From Formosa sp. Hel3_A1_48 (lineage in GTDB: Bacteria; Bacteroidota; Bacteroidia; Flavobacteriales; Flavobacteriaceae), in assembly GCF_001735715.1 (NCBI RefSeq), contig NZ_CP017259.1:989501-1053500 (forward strand): a DNA stretch of 64,000 nucleotides, given 5' to 3'. The stretch's first letter is position 1; each line of letters begins with the position of its first letter. Shown here piece by piece: positions 51,777-59,279 of this stretch. Below the pieces are notes generated by a model. The model was not told the DNA's origin. It saw only the letters and a list, made by a program, of their open reading frames with translations, and did no database searches. A program made the position numbers and the translations under genes.

Positions 51777-52969
51777 GATTTTGAATTTAAATTTTGAATA
51801 ATTTTATTTTGATTGGCCGTTATTTTTATAAATCCTTTCGCATCGTCGGCAGTCCATGCAGTATTCATTTCGCCATAGCTTGCAAAATTAGAGTTCATTA
51901 AGTCATAATCAGATGTAATACCCTCTATTGTAAAATGATAAGGCTTCAAAACAACGGTGACATCTCCACTAACACTAGCCTGACTGGATTGAAAAAATGC
52001 TTCCATATCACGCAGCACAGGATCAAGGTATTGACCCTCATGAAGATGCATCCCATAGTAACTAGCCATACTGTCTTTGTGTTGCAGTTGCCATTTGGAA
52101 AGGGTGTGTTTTTCTAACAAATGATGGGCTTTGATGATGATCAGAGCTGCAGCAGCTTCAAAACCAACACGGCCTTTGATACCCACTATGGTATCGCCAA
52201 CATGAATGTCTCTGCCAATGGCGTATGCTGATGCTAGTTCATTAAGCATTTGAATATTGACAACCGGAGTGTTTTCTACATCATCTACAGCGACTAATTC
52301 TCCCTTTTGAAAACTAAGTTTCACCAAAGTTTGTGCGTTGTTTTTGAGTGGAGAAGGGTAAGCTTCTTCTGGCAAAGCCAAGTGAGATGTCAAGGTTTCA
52401 TCACCGCCTACACTCGTCCCCCAAAGGCCTTTATTAATAGAATATTTAGCTTTATCCCAAGCCAAGTCAACCCCCTTAGATTTTAAATACGTGATTTCAT
52501 CTTCCCTACTTAATTTATTATCACGAATAGGGGTGATAATTTCAATTTCTGGTGCCAAGGTTTGAAAAATCATATCAAAACGCACTTGATCGTTTCCTGC
52601 TCCTGTGCTTCCGTGTGCAATGTATTTAGCGTTTATAGATTTGGCATAGGTTACTATTTCTATGGCTTGGATTATGCGCTCAGCACTGACGGAAAGTGGA
52701 TAGGTATTATTTTTGAGAACATTTCCAAAAATTAAATACTTAACAACTTTTTGATAAAATTGCTCTGTGGCTTGAATATTTTTGTAGGCAAACGCACCCA
52801 TTTTATAGGCTTTTACCTTAATGGATTCAATTTCATTTTTAGTGAAACCCCCTGTATTTACACTAACGGCATGAACCTCATAACCAAGATCTTGTGACAG
52901 ATGTACTGCACAATAAGAGGTATCCAAGCCGCCACTGTAGGCCAAAACTAATCTGTGTTTAGAATTCAT
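51773..52969 (-). CDS. argG: Argininosuccinate synthase
   Basis: 398 residues. It condenses citrulline and aspartate with ATP. The PP-loop SGGLDTS (12-18) is intact. Other synthase segments are AHGSTGAGNDQVRFDM and WGTSVGGDETL. The chain is close in size to other ArgG enzymes. It is the second gene of the operon, one base after the GNAT gene. In most bacteria argG lies near argH, whereas here they bracket the operon. The start ATG at 52969 is supported by the coupling to the GNAT stop. Confidence 0.95.
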   Translation of the reverse strand: MNSKHRLVLAYSGGLDTSYCAVHLSQDLGYEVHAVSVNTGGFTKNEIESIKVKAYKMGAFAYKNIQATEQFYQKVVKYLIFGNVLKNNTYPLSVSAERIIQAIEIVTYAKSINAKYIAHGSTGAGNDQVRFDMIFQTLAPEIEIITPIRDNKLSREDEITYLKSKGVDLAWDKAKYSINKGLWGTSVGGDETLTSHLALPEEAYPSPLKNNAQTLVKLSFQKGELVAVDDVENTPVVNIQMLNELASAYAIGRDIHVGDTIVGIKGRVGFEAAAALIIIKAHHLLEKHTLSKWQLQHKDSMASYYGMHLHEGQYLDPVLRDMEAFFQSSQASVSGDVTVVLKPYHFTIEGITSDYDLMNSNFASYGEMNTAWTADDAKGFIKITANQNKIIQNLNSKS

Positions 52970-52970
52970 T

Positions 52971-53582
52971 TTATTGTTTTTTAAGAAAAAGAGTTTGTTT
53001 AATACTTTTTAAGCGTTTAAAAGTTGAAGTCTTAATTTTTTTTGGACGTTTCTTTTTTTGCTGTTTTGGATCGAACAACATTCCGGTGCACAAGCACATT
53101 GATTGCTCAGTACGCTGTAAAACATCATAATTTTTACAAGTTTGACAGCCCTTCCAAAAAGACGGCTCCTTAGTCAACTCAGAGAAGGTCACAGGTTTGT
53201 ACCCCAAATCCGTATTAAGTTTCATCACGGCCAGCCCTGTGGTAATGCTAAACACCTTTGCTTTTGGGTATTTAGTTCTAGAGTGATCGAATACCAATTG
53301 TTTGATTTTTTTTGCTAATCCCTGGTTTCTATAATCAGGATGTACAATTAGACCAGAATTGGCTACAAATCGCTGGTGGTCCCAAGTTTCGATGTAACAA
53401 AATCCAGCAAATTTATCCCCATCTAACGCAATAACTGCATCACCTTGATCCATCTTTTTACAAATGTATTCGGGAGAGCGCTTGGCAATACCTGTACCTC
53501 TGACTTGTGCAGCAGATTCAATAGTGGCACAAATAACTTGTGCATAAATATGATGTGATTTATCTGTGATAACTAGTTTCAT
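52971..53582 (-). CDS. GNAT acyltransferase heading the arginine operon (candidate acyl-glutamate synthase)
   Basis: 203 residues. The GNAT fold is shown by VIALDGDKFAGFCYIETW and the acyl-CoA loop YRNQGLAKKIKQL (84-96). Cys146, Cys149, Cys163 and Cys165 (GCQTCK and MCLCTGM) form a likely metal-binding knuckle. The C-terminus (about 175-203) is strongly basic (KKKRPKKIKTSTFKRLKSIK), unusual for a small-molecule enzyme. Position as first gene, and absence of argA or argJ in the operon, suggest it acylates glutamate with acetyl- or succinyl-CoA. It follows the arginine leader peptide. Confidence 0.82.
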   Translation of the reverse strand: MKLVITDKSHHIYAQVICATIESAAQVRGTGIAKRSPEYICKKMDQGDAVIALDGDKFAGFCYIETWDHQRFVANSGLIVHPDYRNQGLAKKIKQLVFDHSRTKYPKAKVFSITTGLAVMKLNTDLGYKPVTFSELTKEPSFWKGCQTCKNYDVLQRTEQSMCLCTGMLFDPKQQKKKRPKKIKTSTFKRLKSIKQTLFLKKQ

Positions 53583-53610
53583 TATCAGAAGATTAATTAG
53601 AGTTAAAGCT

Positions 53611-53652
53611 TAAAGAAAATTGAAAAGGAAGAACCGGACTCACCTAAGTTCC
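53611..53652 (-). terminator. Weak terminator-like hairpin after the arginine leader peptide
   Basis: On the minus strand GGAAC (53652-53648) pairs with GTTCT (53634-53630), with inner pairs around a TGAGT loop and a 2-base bulge. TCCTTTTCAATTTTCTTT follows, a T-rich but interrupted tail. It is weaker than the pheA terminator. An alternative antiterminator was not resolved by eye. Confidence 0.45.
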
Positions 53653-53670
53653 AAAAATTATAAATACACC

Positions 53671-53766
53671 CTAAGGGCGACGACGGTAGTGACGCGGACA
53701 CAATGGAGCACTACTCGGTAGAGTTAGTGAACAAATGTTTGATAGTAAAAACTTTGTGTCAATCAT
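53671..53766 (-). CDS. Arginine-rich leader peptide (attenuation)
   Basis: A 31-codon frame, ATG at 53766 and TAG ending at 53671. It starts MIDTKFLLSNICS and ends LCPRHYRRRP. Four Arg codons (CGT, CGT, CGT, CGC) fall in the last seven sense codons, three of them consecutive, a pattern expected of a peptide that senses Arg-tRNA supply. The gene after it is the first of the arginine operon, 88 bases on. A probable -7 box lies 19 bases upstream. A stall at the Arg run would change folding of the following RNA, whose hairpin (53630-53652) is the candidate switch. Confidence 0.82.
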   Translation of the reverse strand: MIDTKFLLSNICSLTLPSSAPLCPRHYRRRP

Positions 53767-53784
53767 GATAATTTTATAACGGGG

Positions 53785-53792
53785 TAAAACTA
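53785..53792 (-). promoter_or_regulatory. Probable -7 box of the arginine operon
   Basis: The minus strand reads TAGTTTTA, one mismatch to TAnnTTTG. A start near 53779 would place the leader ATG about 13 bases into the message, as for the pheA leader. Confidence 0.45.
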
Positions 53793-53925
53793 TAAATTAA
53801 TTTTTTATTTGAAACTCCGAATCCAAATTATTTTCAAAAATTAAAGAATTGTCATTTGAAAATAAAAATATTAACTATTTATCAATTAAAATTCTGCAAA
53901 TCAAACAAAACTTAAAAATAGGCAC

Positions 53926-53951
53926 AAAAAAACCACCCAAAGGTGGCTTTT
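53926..53951 (-). terminator. Terminator of the NTF2-like lipoprotein gene
   Basis: On the minus strand CCACC, loop TTTG, GGTGG is followed by seven T residues and G. It lies 25 bases after the lipoprotein stop and separates it from the arginine operon. Confidence 0.8.
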
Positions 53952-53975
53952 GTTGTGATTTATTATGGTGAAATA

Positions 53976-54527
53976 CTAATTATCTGAAGCTGGAAGTCGC
54001 TGGTAAACATAAAACTTATCAACTTTACCATTCTCAAAATATACATCTGACAAATGAATAACACTCCTATCTTGACCCTCAACTGTCATTGTAACTTGTG
54101 CCCCAGTGACCACCCACTGCCCATCTTTTTGAGCTTGCAAATCATTAACTTTCATTGGAAATGAGAAAAATGTATTCCATTTTGGATTTGCTCCTTCAAA
54201 CCATTCCGCCAAAAATGCTGCATGTGCTTTTTTACCTTTAATATATTCTCCATTTGGGCCCCAAATTTGTATTGACTCAGATTCCATTTCCATAATGGCT
54301 TCAATATCCCTGCTGTTATGGACTGCAATATATTCATCCCACAATTTTACAACAGAATTATCTCCAGAGGAAGCTGTATAGGTTCGATTTGGTGTTTTTA
54401 AATAACCAACTTCTCTGTCGACTTCCACAGCGCTTTCTGGGGGTGAAGTTTTTTTTGTATTACCAATACTAATGGCACAAGAAGACATTAAGATTAACGT
54501 CATACTAAGCAATGCTACTCTGTTCAT
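53976..54527 (-). CDS. NTF2-like (SnoaL/DUF4440-type) lipoprotein
   Basis: 183 residues. Lipidated Cys17 (LMSSC) is followed by a short linker and an NTF2-like domain (about 60-178). It shows the first-helix pattern VVKLWDEYIAVHNSRDIEAI and the strands SIQIWGPNGEYIKGKKAHA, WVVTGAQVTMTVEGQDRS and VYFENGKVDKFYVYQRL. NTF2-like domains bind small ligands or act as enzymes, and no catalytic pair could be assigned. It is divergent from two further NTF2-like lipoprotein genes on the plus strand. The 106-base divergent gap suggests shared control. Confidence 0.78.
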   Translation of the reverse strand: MNRVALLSMTLILMSSCAISIGNTKKTSPPESAVEVDREVGYLKTPNRTYTASSGDNSVVKLWDEYIAVHNSRDIEAIMEMESESIQIWGPNGEYIKGKKAHAAFLAEWFEGANPKWNTFFSFPMKVNDLQAQKDGQWVVTGAQVTMTVEGQDRSVIHLSDVYFENGKVDKFYVYQRLPASDN

Positions 54528-54633
54528 TGTTTTATGTTTTTAAAAGATTAATGACCTAAATATAAAAAAAATTAGTTGTAAATTAAAAGTTAATTTAATA
54601 GATTTAAGCCATAATTAACCAATAATTAAAACT

Positions 54634-55419
54634 ATGAAAAAAATATCCTTATTAGCAATAGTAGTTCTATTTGCTTCTAGTTGTATGCAACAACAACACC
54701 CTGACTATGCAAAAAACTTAGAAACAGCCAAAAAGCTTTTTCAGCTTCATGAGCTAGAAGATTATGACGGACAAGCCGCACTTATAAGTAAAGATATCGT
54801 TGCTGAAACGTCTTTGTATGGTTCAGAAAAAATGGGCTATGATGAGTTTATGGCTAACATAAAAGGCTACCATATGGCCTTTGATAATGTTAAGTACACT
54901 CCTGAAGTTTGGCTCCCTGGATCAGACACATTAGGAAACTTGAATGGAAGTGTACGCACCTATGGGGTATGGACAGGAACACAAGTTCAAACCAAAAAAG
55001 AGTTAAGCCTAAAAGGCTACTGGTACTTTGGTTTTGACGAGGATGGTTTACTTAACGCACAAGGGGATTATTTTGACTTTGGTGGAATGGTTGACGCTGT
55101 TTATCCCAAAAATTTAGTTATTGTTTCTTTGGATATAAAAGAAGGGAAACTTGACAATGTTTTGGAAATTTTAAACAGCGAAGGTGGTCTACCTACCACA
55201 AGAGCATACGAGGGATGCCTTTCTTTAGAGATGACAATCAATGAGAATAGTAATACCATTTGGGTCGTTGGTGAATGGGCGACAAATGACCACTATGCCG
55301 CTTATTTAAAATGGAGGCAAACCGAAGATACTGTAATAGGCGCAATGGTGCCTTTCCTTAAAGGAGGTGCAGATGGGATTAATATTGTGCATCCAAATAC
55401 GGGCTACCAGTCCTTTTAA
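54634..55419 (+). CDS. Lipoprotein fusing an NTF2-like domain to an ABM-like domain
   Basis: 261 residues. Lipidated Cys17 (FASSC). Residues about 22-155 fit an NTF2/SnoaL-like fold (ALISKDIVAETSLYGSEKMG, MAFDNVKYTPEVWLPGS, SLKGYWYFGFDEDGLL). Residues about 160-250 fit an antibiotic-biosynthesis-monooxygenase-like dimeric alpha/beta barrel (LVIVSLDIKEGKLDNVLEIL, YEGCLSLEMTINENSNTIWV, WATNDHYAAYLKWRQ). Both folds bind small molecules in other proteins. Their fusion on a membrane-anchored protein is uncommon in my knowledge. It is followed 27 bases later by a third NTF2-like lipoprotein gene. Confidence 0.72.
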   Translation: MKKISLLAIVVLFASSCMQQQHPDYAKNLETAKKLFQLHELEDYDGQAALISKDIVAETSLYGSEKMGYDEFMANIKGYHMAFDNVKYTPEVWLPGSDTLGNLNGSVRTYGVWTGTQVQTKKELSLKGYWYFGFDEDGLLNAQGDYFDFGGMVDAVYPKNLVIVSLDIKEGKLDNVLEILNSEGGLPTTRAYEGCLSLEMTINENSNTIWVVGEWATNDHYAAYLKWRQTEDTVIGAMVPFLKGGADGINIVHPNTGYQSF

Positions 55420-55446
55420 TTGTTTAAATTTTAAAACCAAAATATT

Positions 55447-55941
55447 ATGAAATACATAATTAGTTTTTTTTCAATATGTGTGTTGCTAAGCAGTTGCAAC
55501 AACACAGCGTCTGTTGACATGGAAAAGGCTACTCAAGAAGCGAATGATTTTATTGCAAGTCAATTTGATTTCTTTACAGAAAGTAGTCTTGAATTAGCCA
55601 AAGAAACCTTTACCGAAGATGCAATCTTAATTGGTACAGATGCAGCTGAGTACCTCTCTGGCTGGGCTGAAATTGAGCCTTCAGTAGAAGCTCAGTTAGC
55701 TATTAAAGATCCCGTCTTTAGCGCGCGGAAATTAAATGTTGTCATGGCTGATGGCGGTGATATGGCTTCATATACGCAAGAGCTTGATTTCACCTTCAAT
55801 ATTGGTGGGGAAGCAGGAGAAGTTAATAACGTTAGAAATAGTGGTGTGATAAAAAAAATAGATGGACAGTGGAAAATCGTTCAAATTCATTGGTCTATTG
55901 GGCTTGAAGGACAAGCTGTAGAATATGAAATACCAGAATAA
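55447..55941 (+). CDS. NTF2-like (SnoaL_3-type) lipoprotein
   Basis: 164 residues. Lipidated Cys17 (LLSSC), then an NTF2-like domain about 30-158 with FTESSLELAKETFTEDAILI, the mid-domain strand GGDMASYTQELDFTFNIGGE and the closing strands NVRNSGVIKKIDGQWKIVQI. It resembles SnoaL-like proteins that carry a ligand pocket without a known reaction. It is the second gene of a two-gene operon with the ABM fusion and ends at a perfect terminator. Confidence 0.78.
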   Translation: MKYIISFFSICVLLSSCNNTASVDMEKATQEANDFIASQFDFFTESSLELAKETFTEDAILIGTDAAEYLSGWAEIEPSVEAQLAIKDPVFSARKLNVVMADGGDMASYTQELDFTFNIGGEAGEVNNVRNSGVIKKIDGQWKIVQIHWSIGLEGQAVEYEIPE

Positions 55942-55973
55942 ATCTTAGAGCACTTTAATTACTAACCAATACC

Positions 55974-56005
55974 AAAAAAAGGCACCCAATTGGGTGCCTT
56001 TTTAT
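55974..56005 (+). terminator. Terminator of the NTF2-like operon
   Basis: AAAAAAAGGCACCCA pairs with TGGGTGCCTTTTT through a perfect stem centred on AATT. A T-rich tail follows on the plus strand. The symmetric A-tract makes it usable in both directions. Confidence 0.88.
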
Positions 56006-56268
56006 ATAGAATAATTTAAATTTAAACTAGTACTGATAAAGGGTTATAAATAGAAGAAAAAAACGATGTTTATACGATATAACCTATTACAGCAAAAACG
56101 AATTAGAGTGTAAATCTGAATTCAAAACAGTCGATATTTTGACAAAAACTAGCTCTTGAAATAGAAAACAAGATGTTATAAGGAATAAGAGTTTCAAATT
56201 GGTAGTATTTAAGGTTAATATTACTAAAGATTTTAATAAATAAAAAATTTAAAGAATCTTACATAACA

Positions 56269-56299
56269 AAAAAACCCGCAACGACTGTTGCGGGTTTTG
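56269..56299 (-). terminator. Terminator at the end of PUL 2
   Basis: On the minus strand CCCGCAAC, loop AGTC, GTTGCGGG is followed by seven T residues and G. It lies 84 bases after the MFS transporter stop and also has an A-tract for the opposite direction. Confidence 0.9.
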
Positions 56300-56382
56300 T
56301 ACACCCCATTGAGCTATTTTCGAAACAGAGTTTGGAATTTTTATAAAGATTTAAATCGACCTAAACTATAACAACGATAAAT

Positions 56383-57768
56383 TCAAAAATTCCACAATTT
56401 CTTTTCAAGTTGTTCAAGACTAACCCCTTTGGTTTCGGGTATACATCTGTAGACAAATAGAATTATAAACAAAGTGAAACCAATAAAAATGAAATAGGGT
56501 AAAGATCCATTCCAAAAGACATTGTTGTTTATTTCACTTCCAGTAACCATTGGAAATGTTTGAGATACCAAATAATTGGCAGCCCATTGTGCTGCTACAG
56601 CTATTGACATGGCAACACTTCTAATTTTATTGGGAAATATTTCAGAAAGTAATACCCAAACAACTGGACCCATTGATAAAGAAAATGAAGCAATAAATAT
56701 CAATATTCCTATTAGTGATAAAACACCTATGGATTGTTGTTGTAGAGTGATTCCCAAAAATAAAAATCCTATTATCATACCAATACAACCAGCATAAATA
56801 AGTGGTTTTCTGCCAAATTTATCAACACCATACATGGCAACTAATGTGAATACAACATTTATAAAAGCAAGAAGAATTTGCTGCTTTAACACATCGTCTT
56901 GCCCAAAACCTAATGCTTTTTCAAAAATATCTGCACCATAATACAATACCGCATTGATGCCTGTAAACTGCTGTAATATAGATAAAATGGACCCTATGAA
57001 GATAATGCTTAATACTGATTTTGAAAAATAATTTACTTGGTTCGAGTCCGTTTTATCAGACTGTAACGATGAATTAATTTCTTGCATATCTTGGTGTGCA
57101 CTCTCTGCGTCTTGAAGTTTAATTAAAACCTCTACGGCCTCATCATGTTTACCTTTAATCGCTAGCCATCTTGGGCTTTTGGGGACAAAGAATAATAAAA
57201 TTAAAAACAAAGTACTTGGAATTAGTTCCGACCAAAACATTCGTCGCCAACCAAATGAAATATTTTCTGATTGAGATAAATCATTGCCAATAAAATAGGT
57301 TGCCAAAAACACAGCAAAAAAACCAATAACTATAGCGAGTTGATAATACGTTACCATCTTACCTCTTATGGAATTTGGTGCAATTTCAGCAATATACATC
57401 GGTGCATTCATTGATGCAATACCTATACCTAAACCACCAATTATTCTAAAGATCACTAAAACAGTTACAGATTCAGGAAATAGACTTGGAAGACCAGAAC
57501 CATATGCTGAAATAGTAAAAAGTATTGCAGAAATTATTAATGATCTTTTTCTTCCAATTTTAATACTTAATTTTCCTGAGGTTATTGCACCTATAAAGCA
57601 GCCTAAGAGACCACTACCGACTACCCAACCTTTTAAGGCGTCGCTTAATTCAAAATACTTGCTTAAATAAAATTGAGCGCCATTTATAACTCCTGTGTCG
57701 TAGCCAAATAATAACCCTCCAAGAGCCGAAATTATGGTAATAAATAAAAGATATGTCCTCTTACTCAA
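56383..57768 (-). CDS. MFS sugar porter (probable glucose uptake)
   Basis: 461 residues with 12 membrane helices. Sugar-porter motifs are GGLLFGYDTGVINGA in helix 1, GRKRSLI after helix 2, FVPKSPRWLA at the end of helix 6, QQFTGINAVLYYGADIF in helix 7, DKFGRKPLI and the C-terminal PETKGVSLEQLE. It would import the monosaccharide released by the PUL enzymes across the inner membrane, here probably glucose. It is the last gene of PUL 2, 17 bases after the GH30 gene, and is followed by a strong terminator. Confidence 0.94.
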   Translation of the reverse strand: MSKRTYLLFITIISALGGLLFGYDTGVINGAQFYLSKYFELSDALKGWVVGSGLLGCFIGAITSGKLSIKIGRKRSLIISAILFTISAYGSGLPSLFPESVTVLVIFRIIGGLGIGIASMNAPMYIAEIAPNSIRGKMVTYYQLAIVIGFFAVFLATYFIGNDLSQSENISFGWRRMFWSELIPSTLFLILLFFVPKSPRWLAIKGKHDEAVEVLIKLQDAESAHQDMQEINSSLQSDKTDSNQVNYFSKSVLSIIFIGSILSILQQFTGINAVLYYGADIFEKALGFGQDDVLKQQILLAFINVVFTLVAMYGVDKFGRKPLIYAGCIGMIIGFLFLGITLQQQSIGVLSLIGILIFIASFSLSMGPVVWVLLSEIFPNKIRSVAMSIAVAAQWAANYLVSQTFPMVTGSEINNNVFWNGSLPYFIFIGFTLFIILFVYRCIPETKGVSLEQLEKKLWNF

Positions 57769-57785
57769 TGTAATAATTTTTTAAA

Positions 57786-59267
57786 TTAATATAGTACAGA
57801 TTGCATTGCATGAGGCAAAATTGTTTGCTGAATTTCCGCACCCTCAACAATGAGTTTATAATCAATTGGCAGGTCCGTTTTATTCATGACCACAGTTACA
57901 ATATCCCCATTTGGATTTTGAAAAGATGTACTTTCAATTGTACTTCTACTTGTCGTTGTGCTAATACGCTTTGCTTTGGGCTCTATGAATTTTGAAAAAT
58001 GTCCAATGTAATAATAGGTTGGGGTATAAATTAGCTCGTTTGTTTTTGTATTGGCATGTATAGGCGCAAAACAGAAATTCTGTACATGGTTTGGTCCTCC
58101 AAATTCATTGAGTAAAATATTCCAATCGGTCCAGCCTACAGTACCACTATTAAAATCATTAATCATAGAATTTCCATAACGTTCAGCATTAGACCATCGT
58201 TCGTATTGAGTGGGGTCAAATTTTTCTTGACATCCTTCAGTGAATAATAAATTCATTTTGGGAAATGATTCTTTAATATTTTTTAGATTGTCATATTTCG
58301 GGTCTCCACCAGTCCATGTTTCGTACCAATGAAACCCTATCCCCCATGCATATTTCTTGGCTTCAGGATCTTCAAAAATAGTGTTGGCTCGATGAGATAT
58401 TAAATCTCTATTATGATCCCATACGACAATGTTTTTGTCACCAAAACCATTCTTTTCAAATGTTGGTCCCAAGTAATTTTTTAGGAAATCTCTTTCTTCT
58501 TCGGCAGTATATATACAAGACTCCCAACGCTGTACCGCCATAGGTTCGTTTTGGATGGTAACGCCCCAAACAGGGATTCCTTCTGCTTCATAGGCATCGA
58601 TAAATTTAACGTAGTAATTTGCCCAAGCTTGATTGTATTCCGGCAGTAGCTTCCCCCCACGAAGCATATGGTTGTTGGTTTTCATAAATGCTGGTGGACT
58701 CCAAGGGCTAGCATAAAACACCAAATCGTCATTTATTATCGCTTGTGCACGCTTTATCATTGGTATGCGTTTTACTTTATCCATTTCTATAGAAAACGTC
58801 TTAAGTTCTTTGTCGCCTTCCTCTATATAGGTATGACTACCTAAACCAAAATCACTACTGTGAATACTGGTTCTTATGATGTTATAGTTAATCCCTTCTT
58901 CAGTAAAATAAGCGTTGAGAAGTTCTTCTTGTTTATCTTTACTTAGTTTAGAAAACACTTCTGCTGAAGCATCTGTAATTGCACCTCCAATGCCTAAAAA
59001 TTCTTGAAATTGTTTTTGAGGATTGACAAAAATAGCCACTTCCGTTTCTAAAGGTTGATTTGCTTCAACAAAAAAATTTTTGCTGTCTAAAGAAAGTCTT
59101 TTATTTGTGTTTTCCGCTGTGGTGTAAACACTAACCTCATTGTTAATATAGTTAGATTTTGTATCGATTACATTGTGGTTCTCGATTAAACGTTCTGTTT
59201 TTTCGCTTTGTTTACACGAAAAAAAGGTAATTATTAGGGCAACTAGATATAAGGGATTTTTGTTCAT
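57786..59267 (-). CDS. GH30 family glycoside hydrolase, lipoprotein (copy 2)
   Basis: 493 residues. Lipidated Cys18 (TFFSC). The beta-sandwich plus barrel layout of GH30 is visible. Acid/base Glu241 lies in VWGVTIQNEPMAVQ and nucleophile Glu344 in LLFTEGCQEKF. FLGIGGAITDASAEVFSKL and YASPWSPPAFMKTN are typical. GH30 subfamilies include beta-1,6-glucanases and beta-glucosidases. In a laminarin-type context a beta-1,6-branch-cleaving role is likely but inferred. It follows the other GH30 gene by 12 bases. Confidence 0.93.
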   Translation of the reverse strand: MNKNPLYLVALIITFFSCKQSEKTERLIENHNVIDTKSNYINNEVSVYTTAENTNKRLSLDSKNFFVEANQPLETEVAIFVNPQKQFQEFLGIGGAITDASAEVFSKLSKDKQEELLNAYFTEEGINYNIIRTSIHSSDFGLGSHTYIEEGDKELKTFSIEMDKVKRIPMIKRAQAIINDDLVFYASPWSPPAFMKTNNHMLRGGKLLPEYNQAWANYYVKFIDAYEAEGIPVWGVTIQNEPMAVQRWESCIYTAEEERDFLKNYLGPTFEKNGFGDKNIVVWDHNRDLISHRANTIFEDPEAKKYAWGIGFHWYETWTGGDPKYDNLKNIKESFPKMNLLFTEGCQEKFDPTQYERWSNAERYGNSMINDFNSGTVGWTDWNILLNEFGGPNHVQNFCFAPIHANTKTNELIYTPTYYYIGHFSKFIEPKAKRISTTTSRSTIESTSFQNPNGDIVTVVMNKTDLPIDYKLIVEGAEIQQTILPHAMQSVLY

Positions 59268-59279
59268 ATTTTTTATTAT

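Larger units (their letters stand above)
53583..53975. other. 393-bp intergenic region carrying the arginine leader
   Basis: It holds the operon promoter, the leader peptide (53671-53766), a weak terminator-like hairpin (53630-53652) and, at the far side, the terminator of the next lipoprotein gene (53926-53951). The stretch 53795-53920 is AT-rich with no other structure seen. Confidence 0.7.
55942..56382. other. 441-bp intergenic region with two terminators
   Basis: Two stem-loops mark the ends of the flanking convergent transcripts (55974-56005 and 56269-56299). No reading frame or other repeat was seen in the 260 bases between them. Confidence 0.75.
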
